64,000 bases of DNA from Lutimaribacter salitolerans (GCF_042677865.1 NZ_JBHUDD010000158.1:1-64000), one strand, 5' to 3'. Numbered from the stretch's first letter, positions 17,661 through 27,239 are shown. Notes: a model not told the origin generated them from the letters alone. Numbers and translations: made by a program.

Positions 17661-18125
17661 TCATTTGTTCAAAATATCCTGCAGCTTGGCCTTTTCCGCA
17701 TCGCTCAGGCTGTCAGGGTCGGCCTGATCCGAAGCGGCTTCACGACGCCGGATATAGGTCAGGCCAATACCGACACCTATCAGCAGCATCAGTGGCCCCG
17801 CCCCCCACAGCAACCAGTTCGAGCCGGTGGCCCGCGGCTGCAGCAGCACATACTCACCATAGCGGTCGACGACGAAATCGATCACCTCGTCGTTGGTATC
17901 GCCCTCAACCAGCCTTTCGCGCACCAGCAGGCGCAGATCGCGTGCCAGTTCGGCGTTGGACTCGTCGATGCTTTCGTTGCGGCAGACCAGACAGCGCAAC
18001 CCCCTGGACAGATCGCGCGCCCGTTGTTCCAGCGCCGGATCGGCAAGGATCTCGTCTGGTTCCACGGCCAGCGCGGGTGTCATGGGCAAAAGCGCCAGCA
18101 TCAGGCCAAGGATCAGATGTTTCAT
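17661..18125 (-). CDS. ccmH: Cytochrome c-type biogenesis protein CcmH
   Basis: A 154-residue thiol-disulfide protein of the Ccm (system I) pathway that keeps apocytochrome CXXCH cysteines reduced for heme attachment. It has a signal peptide (MKHLILGLMLALLPMTPALA), the active motif LRCLVCRNESI with Cys45 and Cys48, and a C-terminal membrane anchor near residues 104-122 followed by a charged cytoplasmic tail. It overlaps the ccmF stop by four bases. This is the short CcmH/Ccl2 form without the CcmI-like TPR domain. Confidence 0.94.
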   Translation of the reverse strand: MKHLILGLMLALLPMTPALAVEPDEILADPALEQRARDLSRGLRCLVCRNESIDESNAELARDLRLLVRERLVEGDTNDEVIDFVVDRYGEYVLLQPRATGSNWLLWGAGPLMLLIGVGIGLTYIRRREAASDQADPDSLSDAEKAKLQDILNK

Positions 18126-20101
18126 TCCGCCGGCACCCCGGCGGTTGGCTGATCCGTCTTGCGGGCGCCCGCCGCCACGCGATAGCGCCGATCGCCAAGC
18201 GACAGCAGGCCACCCAGAGCCATCAGGATCGAGCCACCCCAGATCCAGTTGGCCAGCGGTTTGTAGTAGGTCCGGATCGCCCAGCCGCCGTTGTCCTGTG
18301 GATCACCGATCACGACATAAACATCACGCCAGAACCCGATATCGATCGCGGCCTCGGTCGTGGGCATTTCGGCCACCGGATAAAACCGCTTTTCCGGGTT
18401 GAGGGTGGAAATCACCTTTCCGTCTTTTTCCAGCAGCACGCTTCCCATCGTCGACACATAGTTCGGCCCCTGCACCCGCCGCACATCTTCCAGCGTCAGG
18501 GTGTAACCCGACAGCTCAAGGCTCTCGCCGGTCTGCAACACGCGGATATCCTCGGTCTCCCAGGCCAGCAGTCCGGCGATGCCGAACATGGTGATCCCAA
18601 GGCCACCATGGGCGACCGCCTTGCCCCAATCGGCCCCGGGCAGCCGGATCAGACGACGCATGCGCGTCTTGAACGCGCCCCGCCCCGTGCGGCTGAAGAT
18701 ATCGACCATGGACCCGAAAACCAGCCAGGCCCCAAGGAACAGCCCAAGTGGACCAAGCGCGCTGCGCCCGGTCTGCATCGCAAAACCGAGTGCCGCCAGA
18801 GCCACCGACAGGATGAAGACGCCACGCAGCGGGCGGAACGCCTTGGCAAAGCCGCCACGTTTCCATGGCATCATGGCACCCAGCGGCAATGCCGCACCCA
18901 GCACGATGAAGAACGGGGTGAACGCCATGTTGAAGAACGGCGGCCCGACCGACAGCTTGCGATCCCACAGAAGCTCGGCCACCAGCGGCCAGATCGTACC
19001 GATAAAGACCACAAGGCAGCTGACCGCCAGCAAAAGGTTGTTGAACACCAGCGCGCTTTCGCGACTGACCACGCCGAACACGCCCTTTGCCTCCATCGAC
19101 TGGGCGCGGGCAGCAAACAGGATCAGCGCGCCGCCCATGAAGAATCCCAGAATCATCAGGATAAAGACGCCCCTCTCGGGATCGTTGGCAAAGGCATGCA
19201 CCGAGGTAAGCACGCCCGAGCGCACGATGAACGTGCCGATCAGGCTGAAACCGAAGGCCATGATTGCCAGCAGGATAGTCCAGCTTTTCAGCGCCTCGCG
19301 CTTTTCGACCACGATGGCGGAGTGCAGCAAGGCAGCGGCGATCAGCCATGGCATCAGCGATGCGTTCTCGACCGGGTCCCAGAACCAGAAACCGCCCCAA
19401 CCCAGCTCGTAATACGCCCACCAGCTGCCCAGCCCGATCCCGATGGTCAGAAACAGCCAGGCCGCGAGTGTCCAGGGCCGCACCCACCGCCCCCAGGCCG
19501 CATCGACGCGCCCTTCGATCAGGGCAGCAACCGCGAAAGAGAACGCCATGCTCAGCCCGACATAGCCCAGGTACAAAAACGGCGGATGAAAGGCCAGACC
19601 GGGGTCCTGCAGCAGCGGGTTCAGGTCCTGCCCGTCAAAGGGCGGCACCGCAAGACGCTCGAACGGGTTCGAGGTAAACAGGATGAAAGCAAAAAACGCC
19701 ACGGACACCGACGATTGCACCGCCAGAACGCGCGCCTTGAGCGTAGGCGGCAGATTGCCGCCAAACCAAGCCGCCATTGCGCCAAACAGCGTCAGGATGA
19801 GCACCCAAAGCAGCATCGAGCCTTCGTGGTTTCCCCACACACCGCTGATCTTGTAGATCATCGGCTTGAGCGAGTGGCTGTTCAGCGTCACCAGTTTCAG
19901 CGAAAAGTCCGAGGTGACAAACGCATATGTCAGCGCGGCAAAGGAAAACCCGGTCAGCAGGAACTGCGCATTTGCCGCAGGTTCGGCCATGGCCATCCAG
20001 CCGGGCCAGCGTTTGTGTGCCCCGATCAGGGGCACGACGGATTGCACGATTGCCACGAGGAAGGCAAGGATGAGGGCGAAGTGACCGAGTTCTGTAATCA
20101 T
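18122..20101 (-). CDS. ccmF: Cytochrome c heme lyase subunit CcmF
   Basis: A 659-residue polytopic membrane protein that with CcmH transfers heme from holo-CcmE to apocytochrome c. The WWD-type heme-handling motif is seen as LGWGGFWFWDPVENASLMPW. The start at ATG 20101 gives ITELGHFALILAF, the usual CcmF N-terminus; an upstream in-frame ATG would add 13 unlike residues. It is coupled to ccmH by overlap. Upstream, where ccmE would be expected to adjoin, two phage-type lysis genes intervene. Confidence 0.95.
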   Translation of the reverse strand: MITELGHFALILAFLVAIVQSVVPLIGAHKRWPGWMAMAEPAANAQFLLTGFSFAALTYAFVTSDFSLKLVTLNSHSLKPMIYKISGVWGNHEGSMLLWVLILTLFGAMAAWFGGNLPPTLKARVLAVQSSVSVAFFAFILFTSNPFERLAVPPFDGQDLNPLLQDPGLAFHPPFLYLGYVGLSMAFSFAVAALIEGRVDAAWGRWVRPWTLAAWLFLTIGIGLGSWWAYYELGWGGFWFWDPVENASLMPWLIAAALLHSAIVVEKREALKSWTILLAIMAFGFSLIGTFIVRSGVLTSVHAFANDPERGVFILMILGFFMGGALILFAARAQSMEAKGVFGVVSRESALVFNNLLLAVSCLVVFIGTIWPLVAELLWDRKLSVGPPFFNMAFTPFFIVLGAALPLGAMMPWKRGGFAKAFRPLRGVFILSVALAALGFAMQTGRSALGPLGLFLGAWLVFGSMVDIFSRTGRGAFKTRMRRLIRLPGADWGKAVAHGGLGITMFGIAGLLAWETEDIRVLQTGESLELSGYTLTLEDVRRVQGPNYVSTMGSVLLEKDGKVISTLNPEKRFYPVAEMPTTEAAIDIGFWRDVYVVIGDPQDNGGWAIRTYYKPLANWIWGGSILMALGGLLSLGDRRYRVAAGARKTDQPTAGVPAE

Positions 20102-20169
20102 GCAGGTGTTATATGCAATTCGAGCAGGCGGGCAAATCACATTCGACCCGCCTGTTCAACTTGTCGCAA

Positions 20170-20751
20170 TCAGCGCTGCCCGCCGCCGTGCCGCCATGCC
20201 TCCAGCGCCGGGTTTGCCTCGGGGCGGACCGCGTCAAGCGTCAGATTTGCATCGGTGTCGTTCCGCGCCACGCCGGGGGTTTGCGCGCCGATCCGGTTCA
20301 ACCGGGCGATGGACTCAACCACCTGCGGCGCATGGGACATTGTGCGCGCGATTCGGGCCTGAAACTCCTGCCCCTTGGCCTGATGGCGGGCGCCGAAGTA
20401 AAAGCTGACGATCGCCCCCAGCAGCCACCACAGCGGCTCGGGCACCAGCGCAAGCCCCTGCATGCGCGCCGCGAACCAGATCGGATCAACCATGGCCGTG
20501 ACGAACAGACCCAGCGTGCCAAGCGCCAGCGCCGGACGCGGCACCCGGTTGATGCCATCCATCACCCGGTCAAAGCGGCTGGGCCCGGGCGCTGCAAACT
20601 CGGCCCCGAACTGCGCGAGGGCGGCGGCATGGTGCTGTGCCGCCCGGTCGGCGCCGGCCTCGCTATTTTCACGAAACACCTCGGCGGTTTCGCGGATCAC
20701 GTTGCGGCCATTGCCGAAAATCGTGCCAAGTGCGGTGTCGATCAATGCCAT
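20170..20751 (-). CDS. Holin family protein of the gene-transfer-agent type
   Basis: A 193-residue protein with a charged N-terminal half (RNVIRETAEVFRENSEAGADRAA), two strong membrane segments (about 72-93, PALALGTLGLFVTAMVDPIWF; about 103-120, EPLWWLLGAIVSFYFG) and a soluble C-terminal tail. I recognise the FDRVMDGINRVPRPALALGTLG pattern, split here across the family's holin domain, from holins associated with Rhodobacter gene transfer agents. Its start overlaps the endolysin stop by ten bases, so the two are translationally coupled. It would permeabilise the inner membrane so that the endolysin reaches peptidoglycan. It sits 68 bases before ccmF on the same strand. Confidence 0.85.
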   Translation of the reverse strand: MALIDTALGTIFGNGRNVIRETAEVFRENSEAGADRAAQHHAAALAQFGAEFAAPGPSRFDRVMDGINRVPRPALALGTLGLFVTAMVDPIWFAARMQGLALVPEPLWWLLGAIVSFYFGARHQAKGQEFQARIARTMSHAPQVVESIARLNRIGAQTPGVARNDTDANLTLDAVRPEANPALEAWRHGGGQR

Positions 20752-21353
20752 GTCGCGATCCTTTCGTGGAATTCCGCGCGGGTCATGTGATAGCGGGGGC
20801 TGATGAATTCTTCGGCGCGGATGATCCAGCCGCCCTTGCCGCCGTCGCGCCTGCGCACGTACTTTCGGCTGGCCGGGCGGCCGTCGGCGATCCGAAAGTA
20901 GTAATTGCGCCGCGCGATCCCGTAGGCATCGGCCAGATGATCCGGCGCGGCCTGATCCGCTGCCTTTGCGGCTGCGATGGTCTGCGGCCCGATCACCCCG
21001 TCCACCGCCACATCCTGCCCCATCTGGCGCAGGAGACGTTGCAGGATTTTCACTGCGTTGGATCCGGCATTGACATACATGTCGAACACGCTGGCCTGCA
21101 ATGGCTCGGGCAGCGCGTCGATGCGCGGCCGATGGTAATAGTGCTGCACGAATATCCGCTCGGCCTCCGTGCGACTCAGTCGGCGCACATCGTCGATGGT
21201 CACCTGACCGTCGCCTGTCAGGTCCAGGCCCAGACGCCGCAATGTGTGGATGGTGACGCCATACTTGGTGGCGCCGCCCGGATCGTCGGGATCGTTAACA
21301 AATCCGCCTTCGCGCGCCACGATGGACCGCGCAATATCTTGAATGTCCGGCAT
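20742..21353 (-). CDS. GH108 family endolysin (N-acetylmuramidase) with peptidoglycan-binding domain
   Basis: A 203-residue lysozyme. The GH108 catalytic domain begins AREGGFVNDPDDPGGATKYG, with Glu15 the likely acid catalyst and a loop reading DGQVTIDDV. The C-terminal part (DGVIGPQTIAAA to NYYFRIA) is a PG_binding_3 domain. No signal peptide is present, so export would depend on the adjacent holin. In Rhodobacter capsulatus an endolysin/holin pair located outside the main GTA cluster (rcc00555/rcc00556) lyses the donor cell for particle release; this pair has the same two-gene order and types. It is inserted between ccmE and ccmF. Confidence 0.87.
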   Translation of the reverse strand: MPDIQDIARSIVAREGGFVNDPDDPGGATKYGVTIHTLRRLGLDLTGDGQVTIDDVRRLSRTEAERIFVQHYYHRPRIDALPEPLQASVFDMYVNAGSNAVKILQRLLRQMGQDVAVDGVIGPQTIAAAKAADQAAPDHLADAYGIARRNYYFRIADGRPASRKYVRRRDGGKGGWIIRAEEFISPRYHMTRAEFHERIATWH

Positions 21354-21414
21354 GTTACCCGCCTCGTTGTTTGCTCGTGCGGCAAACTTGGCGGATCAGT
21401 GGTTAACAGCGCGA

Positions 21415-21861
21415 TTAACTACCGTTCGGATCCTGGTAGATGCCTTGCGCCTTCAGCGCGTCCACAACTTCCTTGGGCATGTAGGTTTCATCGTGTTTGG
21501 CAAGGATTTCCGAGGCTTCGAACACGCCGTTTATGTATTTCCCGGTGCCGACCATGCCCTGATTCTCTTCGAACAGGTCCGGCAGGACGCCAACAAAGGT
21601 TACCGGAATCGTCGCGCCGCCATCGGTGACTTCGAAACGTATCATCTCGCCCTGCCCGCGCTTCAGACTGCCCTCGGCCACCAGACCGCCGATGCGGAAA
21701 GTCTCGTTCGGGCTGGGCGGTTCCGCGATCACCTGCGCGGGCGAGCGGAAAAAGTTGATGCCGTCGCGCATCGCATAGCCGATAAGCGCGGTCGACACGA
21801 TCAGCGCGAAGGTGGCCAGCGCGATGATCTGGATACGGCGGGTTTTCTTGAGCGATCTCAT
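21415..21861 (-). CDS. ccmE: Cytochrome c maturation heme chaperone CcmE
   Basis: A 148-residue periplasmic heme chaperone anchored by an N-terminal membrane segment (residues about 10-30). The covalent heme-binding His123 and nearby Tyr127 are in AKHDETYMPKE. The OB-fold core shows FRIGGLVAEGSLKRG and VTFVGVLPDLF. ATG at 21861 gives MRSLKKTRR; two upstream in-frame starts are less family-like. It passes heme to CcmF-CcmH. The lysis pair separates it from ccmF, though all four genes lie on one strand. Confidence 0.94.
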   Translation of the reverse strand: MRSLKKTRRIQIIALATFALIVSTALIGYAMRDGINFFRSPAQVIAEPPSPNETFRIGGLVAEGSLKRGQGEMIRFEVTDGGATIPVTFVGVLPDLFEENQGMVGTGKYINGVFEASEILAKHDETYMPKEVVDALKAQGIYQDPNGS

Positions 21862-21960
21862 CGGTTCATTCCGTTCTGACGGCATACATCGGTATGGCAA
21901 CAAGATACTGTCGCACCCAGCCACTGCGCAAGCGAAACCGGTGCTACCTATTGTCCGCTC

Positions 21961-22773
21961 TCAGGCCGGTTCAAACGTGATCTGGCGGCGCAGGAACTGC
22001 GTTGCACGGGTGGACACGCGCGCGGGATCGCCCGTGGTCAGATACCGGGTCTCGGTGCCGCTGCCCAGCATGCCGGGATGGCGCGCAAGGTAATCCGCAA
22101 GGCTGTCCGCAACAAGATTGGCCTGACTGTAGACGCTGACATCCGCACCCAGCGCCTGCTGGAACACATCCTGCAAAAGGGGATAATGGGTGCAGCCCAG
22201 AATCGCCGCCTGCGGACGCGGCATCTTGCGCTTCAGGGCATCCACATGGCTGCGCACCAAAGCCTCGGCCAGGATCATGTCACCCTCTTCTATGGCATCG
22301 ACGACACCGCCGCAGGCCTGCGCCTCGACATCCACACCGATGGCGCGAAAGGCCAGTTCCCGCTGGAACGCACGGCTGGCCACGGTGGCTGGCGTCGCAA
22401 ACAGCGCCACATGCTTGACCGCAACCTCGCGCGGGGGGCTGTTGTCACCCCATTGCCGTTCGGTCAGCGCCTCGATCAGCGGCACAAACACGCCCAACAC
22501 GCGCTTGTCTCGCGGCACCCCGGTCTCTTGCATCCGGCGCAGGGCGGCGGCACTTGCGGTGTTGCAGGCAAGGATCACCAGGTCGCAGCCCGCGTCCCAC
22601 AACCGTTCCACCGCGCCCCGTGTCAGCCCGTGAATGTCTTCGGCGTCGCGCACGCCGTAAGGCGCGTTGGCGCTGTCGCCGAAATAGACAAAGGGCACGT
22701 CGGGCAGGCGCCGCTGCGCGGCCTCAAGCACCGTCAGACCGCCAAGGCCGGAATCAAAAACGCCAACTGCCAT
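21961..22773 (-). CDS. murI: Glutamate racemase
   Basis: A 270-residue cofactor-independent racemase that makes D-glutamate for peptidoglycan. The two catalytic cysteines are seen in LACNTAS (Cys70) and GCTHYPLL (about residue 187), with FDSGLGGLTVL and GDSANAPYG at the N-terminus. ATG at 22773 gives the family start AVGVFDSGLGG; a longer form from 22800 would add nine residues. It lies 99 bases upstream of ccmE on the same strand. Confidence 0.94.
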   Translation of the reverse strand: MAVGVFDSGLGGLTVLEAAQRRLPDVPFVYFGDSANAPYGVRDAEDIHGLTRGAVERLWDAGCDLVILACNTASAAALRRMQETGVPRDKRVLGVFVPLIEALTERQWGDNSPPREVAVKHVALFATPATVASRAFQRELAFRAIGVDVEAQACGGVVDAIEEGDMILAEALVRSHVDALKRKMPRPQAAILGCTHYPLLQDVFQQALGADVSVYSQANLVADSLADYLARHPGMLGSGTETRYLTTGDPARVSTRATQFLRRQITFEPA

Positions 22774-22802
22774 GAACCGCCCGCCTGTTTGGGGCACCAC
22801 GT

Positions 22803-23681
22803 TCAGGCGCGGTGCTTTTCCTCGAACTCGAAGCCGTAGCCATAGGATTTCAACGGCGTCGGCGACAATTCATACGTCGCGTTGCGCAGGAAATCCATCA
22901 TCGCCTTCGAATCCTTTGCCCGTGCCTGCAACTCGGCCTGTGCGATCGGTTGGCCGATCACAACGCGCACCGGCGTGTCCACCCGCTTGCGGAACTCCTT
23001 GATCAACAGCCCCATGCGCAGGGTGTAATGCAGGTGGCTGGCGATCTGGAACAGACGGCTGGTATGACCGTCGAAATAGATCGGAACAACCGTGGCCTGC
23101 GATTTTGCCACCATCCGCGCGGTAAACGACCGCCAGCCCGGATCCATCGGCTGCTCGAAGGGCTTGACCGCCGTAGACACCGTACCGCCGGGAAAGATTC
23201 CGATCGCGCCGCCCTGCCCCAGATAGCGCAGCGCCTCTTTCCGGGTCTCAAGGTTTTCCTGCACCGCCTCGCGGGTGTCATCGAAATTGATCGGCAGGAT
23301 GATGCGGTTCAGATCCTCGGCCTTGCGGAACACCTTGTGCGCCAGAATGCGGAAATCGCCCCGCACCACGGACAGGATATGGCCCATCATCAGCCCGTCC
23401 AGAATGCCGTAAGGATGGTTGGCGATCAGGATCAGAGGGCCATTGGCCGGGATGTTCGACAGGCTGCCGCCCGCCACATCCAGGCTCAGGCCATAGCGTT
23501 CGACGATCACCTGCCAGAAATCGCGGCCCATCGCGACCTCATCCTCGTAGCCCGCGGCCCGCTTGATCAGGCTGATCCGCCCGGTGATATTCTCCATCAC
23601 GCGGATCATGGTACGCCCGCCCCGCGTGGTTGCGGAATGGGCGTAACTTATGTCACGGGCAATATGCCTTTGATCAGGCAT
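22803..23681 (-). CDS. Lysophospholipid (1-acylglycerol-3-phosphate type) acyltransferase family protein
   Basis: A 292-residue PlsC-fold acyltransferase. The acyltransferase box reads ANHPYGILDG (His89 to Asp95), one residue longer than the classic HX4D, and the substrate-binding box is GIFPGGTVST; PIYFDGHTSR follows. It likely acylates a lysophospholipid or related lipid at the inner membrane. The C-terminus ends with an aromatic stretch (LKSYGYGFEFEEKHRA). ATG at 23681 is the first in frame. It is upstream of murI with a 29-base gap, so they may share a transcript. The exact acceptor is not readable. Confidence 0.8.
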   Translation of the reverse strand: MPDQRHIARDISYAHSATTRGGRTMIRVMENITGRISLIKRAAGYEDEVAMGRDFWQVIVERYGLSLDVAGGSLSNIPANGPLILIANHPYGILDGLMMGHILSVVRGDFRILAHKVFRKAEDLNRIILPINFDDTREAVQENLETRKEALRYLGQGGAIGIFPGGTVSTAVKPFEQPMDPGWRSFTARMVAKSQATVVPIYFDGHTSRLFQIASHLHYTLRMGLLIKEFRKRVDTPVRVVIGQPIAQAELQARAKDSKAMMDFLRNATYELSPTPLKSYGYGFEFEEKHRA

Positions 23682-23780
23682 GTCACATCCTCCGAAAAGC
23701 TGCCGAAGATTTACGCGGCTTGGCCGTCCCTGACCAGTGCTTTTGAAGATCGTGTAACATTATGAACAAATCATGACATT

Positions 23781-26700
23781 TTATTCCGCGGCCTTCGCCA
23801 GACCCGCGCCGCCGCTGCGGAATGCCGCCAGCAATTCCTCGCGCCGTTTGGCGGCCTTGCGCTCGTTGGCTTCCTTGACCGGGCCGAACCCCCTGATCTG
23901 CAACGGCAATTCCGCCAGCGCCACGACGATGTCCATGGTTTCCGGCGTCAGCTTGGGCAGCAGGTCATTCATGTCAGTTTCGTATTGCTTGATCAGCGAC
24001 CGCTCCATCCGGCGCTCGGTAGAGCGGCCGAACGGGTCCAGCGGCGTGCCGCGCAGAACCTTCAGCTTTGCCAGAAGGCGGAAGCCGCGCAGCATGCCGG
24101 GGCCGAACTCGCGCTTCATCGTGCGACCGTCCGGGCCGGTCTTGGACAACAGCGGCGGGGCCAAGTGGAACTTCATCCTGAAATCGCCGTCGAACTCCTG
24201 CCTGGCCTTCTCCATGCTGTCCAGATGCAGGCGCGCCACCTCGTATTCATCCTTGTAGGACAGCAGCTTGTGATACCCCTTGGCGACGGCCTCTTTCAGG
24301 CGTGGATCGTCGACGCGATCCAGCATCTTGAGGTACCGCTTGGCCAGCCGTTTGCCCTGATAGGCCACCAGATGATCCGCGCGGAAGTCGATCTTTTCCT
24401 GCACCGTCTTGGGCTTGGCGATCACGTTGGGCGTCACCAGCCGTGCTGCATCCGCCGGATGCAGCGCCGCCCAGCGCCCGATCTCGAAGGCGCGCAGGTT
24501 GCGCTCGACCGCGGCGCCGTTCAGCTCGATCGCGGTCTTGATCGCGTCATAGCCCACGGGCACAAGCCCGCGCTGCCAGGCTGCGCCAAAGATCATCATG
24601 TTGGAAAAGATCGAATCGCCCAGCGTGGCCTTGGCCAGATCGGACGCATCGAACAGCAGCACCTGATCGCGCAACCGCGCCTCCAGCGCCAGCGCCAGAC
24701 GGTCGCTGGGCAGGCTGAACTCGGTGTTACGGGTGAAATCACCGGTGATGATCTCGTGGCTGTTTACCACGGCCCCGGTGCGGCCCTGCCTTGTCAGGCC
24801 TAGCGTCTTGGCCCCGGCACTGACCACCAGATCACCGCCGATCAGGGCATCCGCCTCGCCCGTGGCGACGCGCACAGCGCTGATATCGCTTGGGCTTTCG
24901 GCCAGACGGCAGTGGATGTGCACGGCACCGCCCTTTTGCGCAAGCCCCGCCATCTCCATCATCGCAGCACCCTTGCCGTCGATCTGCGCGGCCTGTGCCA
25001 GCACGGCGCCGATGGTCACAACGCCAGTGCCGCCAACCCCGGTGATCACCACGTTGAAGGTGCCGTCAATCGCAGGCAGATCAGGCACCGGCATGTCCGG
25101 TAGGGTCAGATCGGTCGTCGCCCCCTTTTTCACCTTGGCCCCCTCAAGCGTGAGGAACGAGGGGCAAAACCCCTTGAGGCACGAGAAATCCTTGTTGCAG
25201 CTTGACTGGTCGATCGCCCGCTTGCGGCCCAGTTCGGTTTCGGCGGGCACGATCGCCACACAGTTGGATTGCACCCCGCAATCGCCACAGCCTTCGCAGA
25301 CATCGGTATTGATGAACACGCGACGGTCGGGATCGGGGAACTGCCCGCGCTTGCGGCGGCGACGCTTTTCGGCGGCGCAGGTCTGGATATACAGGATCAC
25401 CGACACGCCCGGCACTTCGCGCGCGCGCTTCTGCACATTGTCCATCTCGGCGCGTTCAAAGGTCTGCGTGCCCTTGGCAAAACGGCTCAGGTCGACGTCT
25501 TCCTTTTCGTCATAGACGACGAACACGTCCTTCACCCCCATCGCGCGCACCTCGTCGGCGATGCGATAGGCATCAAGCCCGCCCTCGTTGCCCTGACCGC
25601 CGGTCATCGCCACGGCATCATTATACAGGATCTTGTAGGTGATGTTCACATTCGCAGCCAGCGCGGCGCGGATCGCCATTATCCCTGAGTGGTTATAGGT
25701 GCCGTCGCCCAGGTTCTGGAACACATGGCCGGTGTTCGAGAACGGCGCCTCGCCGATCCAGTTGGCCCCCTCGCCGCCCATATGGGTCGTGCCCAGCGTG
25801 TCGCGGTCCATCCACTGCACCATAAAGTGACAGCCGATCCCGGCATAGGCGCGGCTGCCTTCGGGCACCTTGGTGCTGCTGTTATGCGGGCAGCCCGCGC
25901 AGAAATACGGCAGACGCGCCGCGATTTCCTCGGCGTTGTCGTTGCGGCGCACCTCGGCCAGCGCGGTTTGACCGGCGCGGATGCCATCGGTATCGCGCCC
26001 CTCTTCGATCAGGATGTCACCCAGCTTTTCGGCAATCATCACCGGGTCCAGCGCCCATCGGCTGGGGAACAGCTCGGGGCCGTTCTGCCCCTTGTGCCAG
26101 CCATAGACACGACGGCCCCGGCGGTCGTCAAAGATCGATTCCTTGACCTGAACCTCCAGCAGCTTGCGCTTTTCCTCGACCACGATGATCAGGTCCAGCC
26201 CCTCGGCCCAGTCGTGAAAGCCCTTCATGTCCAGCGGCCACACCTGCCCGACCTTGTAGGTGGTGATGCCCAGCCGCTCGGCCTCGTCCGCGTCGATGTT
26301 CAGCAGGTTCAGCGCATGCACCATGTCGAGATAGCTTTTGCCGTGGCTGACCAGACCGATCTTGGCGCCGGGCTTGCCCCAGACGCGCTTGTCGATGCCA
26401 TTGGCATGGGCAAAGGCCTCGGCCGCATGGCGCTTGTAGTCGATCAGCCGCGCCTCCTGTTCGATGCGGTCATCGACCAGCCGAATGTTCAGCCCGCCCT
26501 GCGGCATGGTGAAATCAGGTGCGACCATCTGCATGCGGTCCGGGCTGCCGTCCACAACGGCTGTCGCCTCGATCGTGTCCTTCATGGTCTTCAGACCGAC
26601 CCAGACCCCGGCATAGCGCGACAGGGCATAGCCGTAGATGCCGTAGTCCAGAATCTCCTGCACGCCGGCCGGGCTGACCACGGGCACGTAGGCGTCGATC

Positions 26701-27188
26701 AGCGCCCATTCGGACTGGTGCAGCACGGTCGAGGATTCGCCGGTGTGGTCATCACCCATCGCCACCAGCACGCCGCCATTGGGGCTGGTGCCTGCCATGT
26801 TGGCATGGCGGAACACGTCGCCGGTGCGGTCCACGCCCGGCCCCTTGCCATACCACAGGCCAAAGACGCCATCGAACTTGCCCTCGCCGCGCAACTCGGC
26901 CTGCTGCGTGCCCCACAGGGCGGTGGCGGCCAGATCCTCGTTCAGCCCCTCCTGGAACTTCACATCCGACTGCGTCAGGAACTTCTGCGCGCGCATCATC
27001 TGCATGTCGACCGCGCCCAGCGGCGAGCCGCGGTAGCCTGTGACAAACCCCGCCGTATTCAACCCCGCCGCAACGTCCCGCGCCTTTTGCATCAGCATCA
27101 GTCGCACCAGCGCCTGCGTGCCATTCAGCAGCACCGGCGACTTTTCCAGATCGAAACGGTCGTTCAGCGAAATTTCGGCTTTGGTCAT
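23781..27188 (-). CDS. Indolepyruvate ferredoxin oxidoreductase, fused alpha-beta/gamma subunits
   Basis: A 1135-residue thiamine-diphosphate, iron-sulfur 2-oxoacid oxidoreductase that decarboxylates aryl- or branched-chain 2-oxoacids to acyl-CoA. In order: an alpha domain (LVRLMLMQKARD to GYRGSPLGAVD), CAGCPHNSSTKVP (about 431), the ThDP region with GGEGANWIGEAPF and EGGLDAYRIADE, iron-sulfur cysteines in TDVCEGCGDCGVQSNC (about 632), and a gamma-type domain with GVGGTGVVTIGAVLA (about 706). It resembles one-piece proteobacterial enzymes for aromatic and branched-chain amino acid breakdown. It is divergent from a LysR regulator, with a symmetric site between them. Confidence 0.9.
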   Translation of the reverse strand: MTKAEISLNDRFDLEKSPVLLNGTQALVRLMLMQKARDVAAGLNTAGFVTGYRGSPLGAVDMQMMRAQKFLTQSDVKFQEGLNEDLAATALWGTQQAELRGEGKFDGVFGLWYGKGPGVDRTGDVFRHANMAGTSPNGGVLVAMGDDHTGESSTVLHQSEWALIDAYVPVVSPAGVQEILDYGIYGYALSRYAGVWVGLKTMKDTIEATAVVDGSPDRMQMVAPDFTMPQGGLNIRLVDDRIEQEARLIDYKRHAAEAFAHANGIDKRVWGKPGAKIGLVSHGKSYLDMVHALNLLNIDADEAERLGITTYKVGQVWPLDMKGFHDWAEGLDLIIVVEEKRKLLEVQVKESIFDDRRGRRVYGWHKGQNGPELFPSRWALDPVMIAEKLGDILIEEGRDTDGIRAGQTALAEVRRNDNAEEIAARLPYFCAGCPHNSSTKVPEGSRAYAGIGCHFMVQWMDRDTLGTTHMGGEGANWIGEAPFSNTGHVFQNLGDGTYNHSGIMAIRAALAANVNITYKILYNDAVAMTGGQGNEGGLDAYRIADEVRAMGVKDVFVVYDEKEDVDLSRFAKGTQTFERAEMDNVQKRAREVPGVSVILYIQTCAAEKRRRRKRGQFPDPDRRVFINTDVCEGCGDCGVQSNCVAIVPAETELGRKRAIDQSSCNKDFSCLKGFCPSFLTLEGAKVKKGATTDLTLPDMPVPDLPAIDGTFNVVITGVGGTGVVTIGAVLAQAAQIDGKGAAMMEMAGLAQKGGAVHIHCRLAESPSDISAVRVATGEADALIGGDLVVSAGAKTLGLTRQGRTGAVVNSHEIITGDFTRNTEFSLPSDRLALALEARLRDQVLLFDASDLAKATLGDSIFSNMMIFGAAWQRGLVPVGYDAIKTAIELNGAAVERNLRAFEIGRWAALHPADAARLVTPNVIAKPKTVQEKIDFRADHLVAYQGKRLAKRYLKMLDRVDDPRLKEAVAKGYHKLLSYKDEYEVARLHLDSMEKARQEFDGDFRMKFHLAPPLLSKTGPDGRTMKREFGPGMLRGFRLLAKLKVLRGTPLDPFGRSTERRMERSLIKQYETDMNDLLPKLTPETMDIVVALAELPLQIRGFGPVKEANERKAAKRREELLAAFRSGGAGLAKAAE

Positions 27189-27239
27189 GGTTTCCCCCTG
27201 TTGCGCTTTTTTTAACTATAGCTCACTTAGGCGTCATAT

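Noticed and set aside
17792..20362. A long open frame on the plus strand opposite ccmF
   Set aside because: It is an antisense shadow of ccmF and ccmH with no recognisable domain; high-GC codon bias often leaves such frames open.
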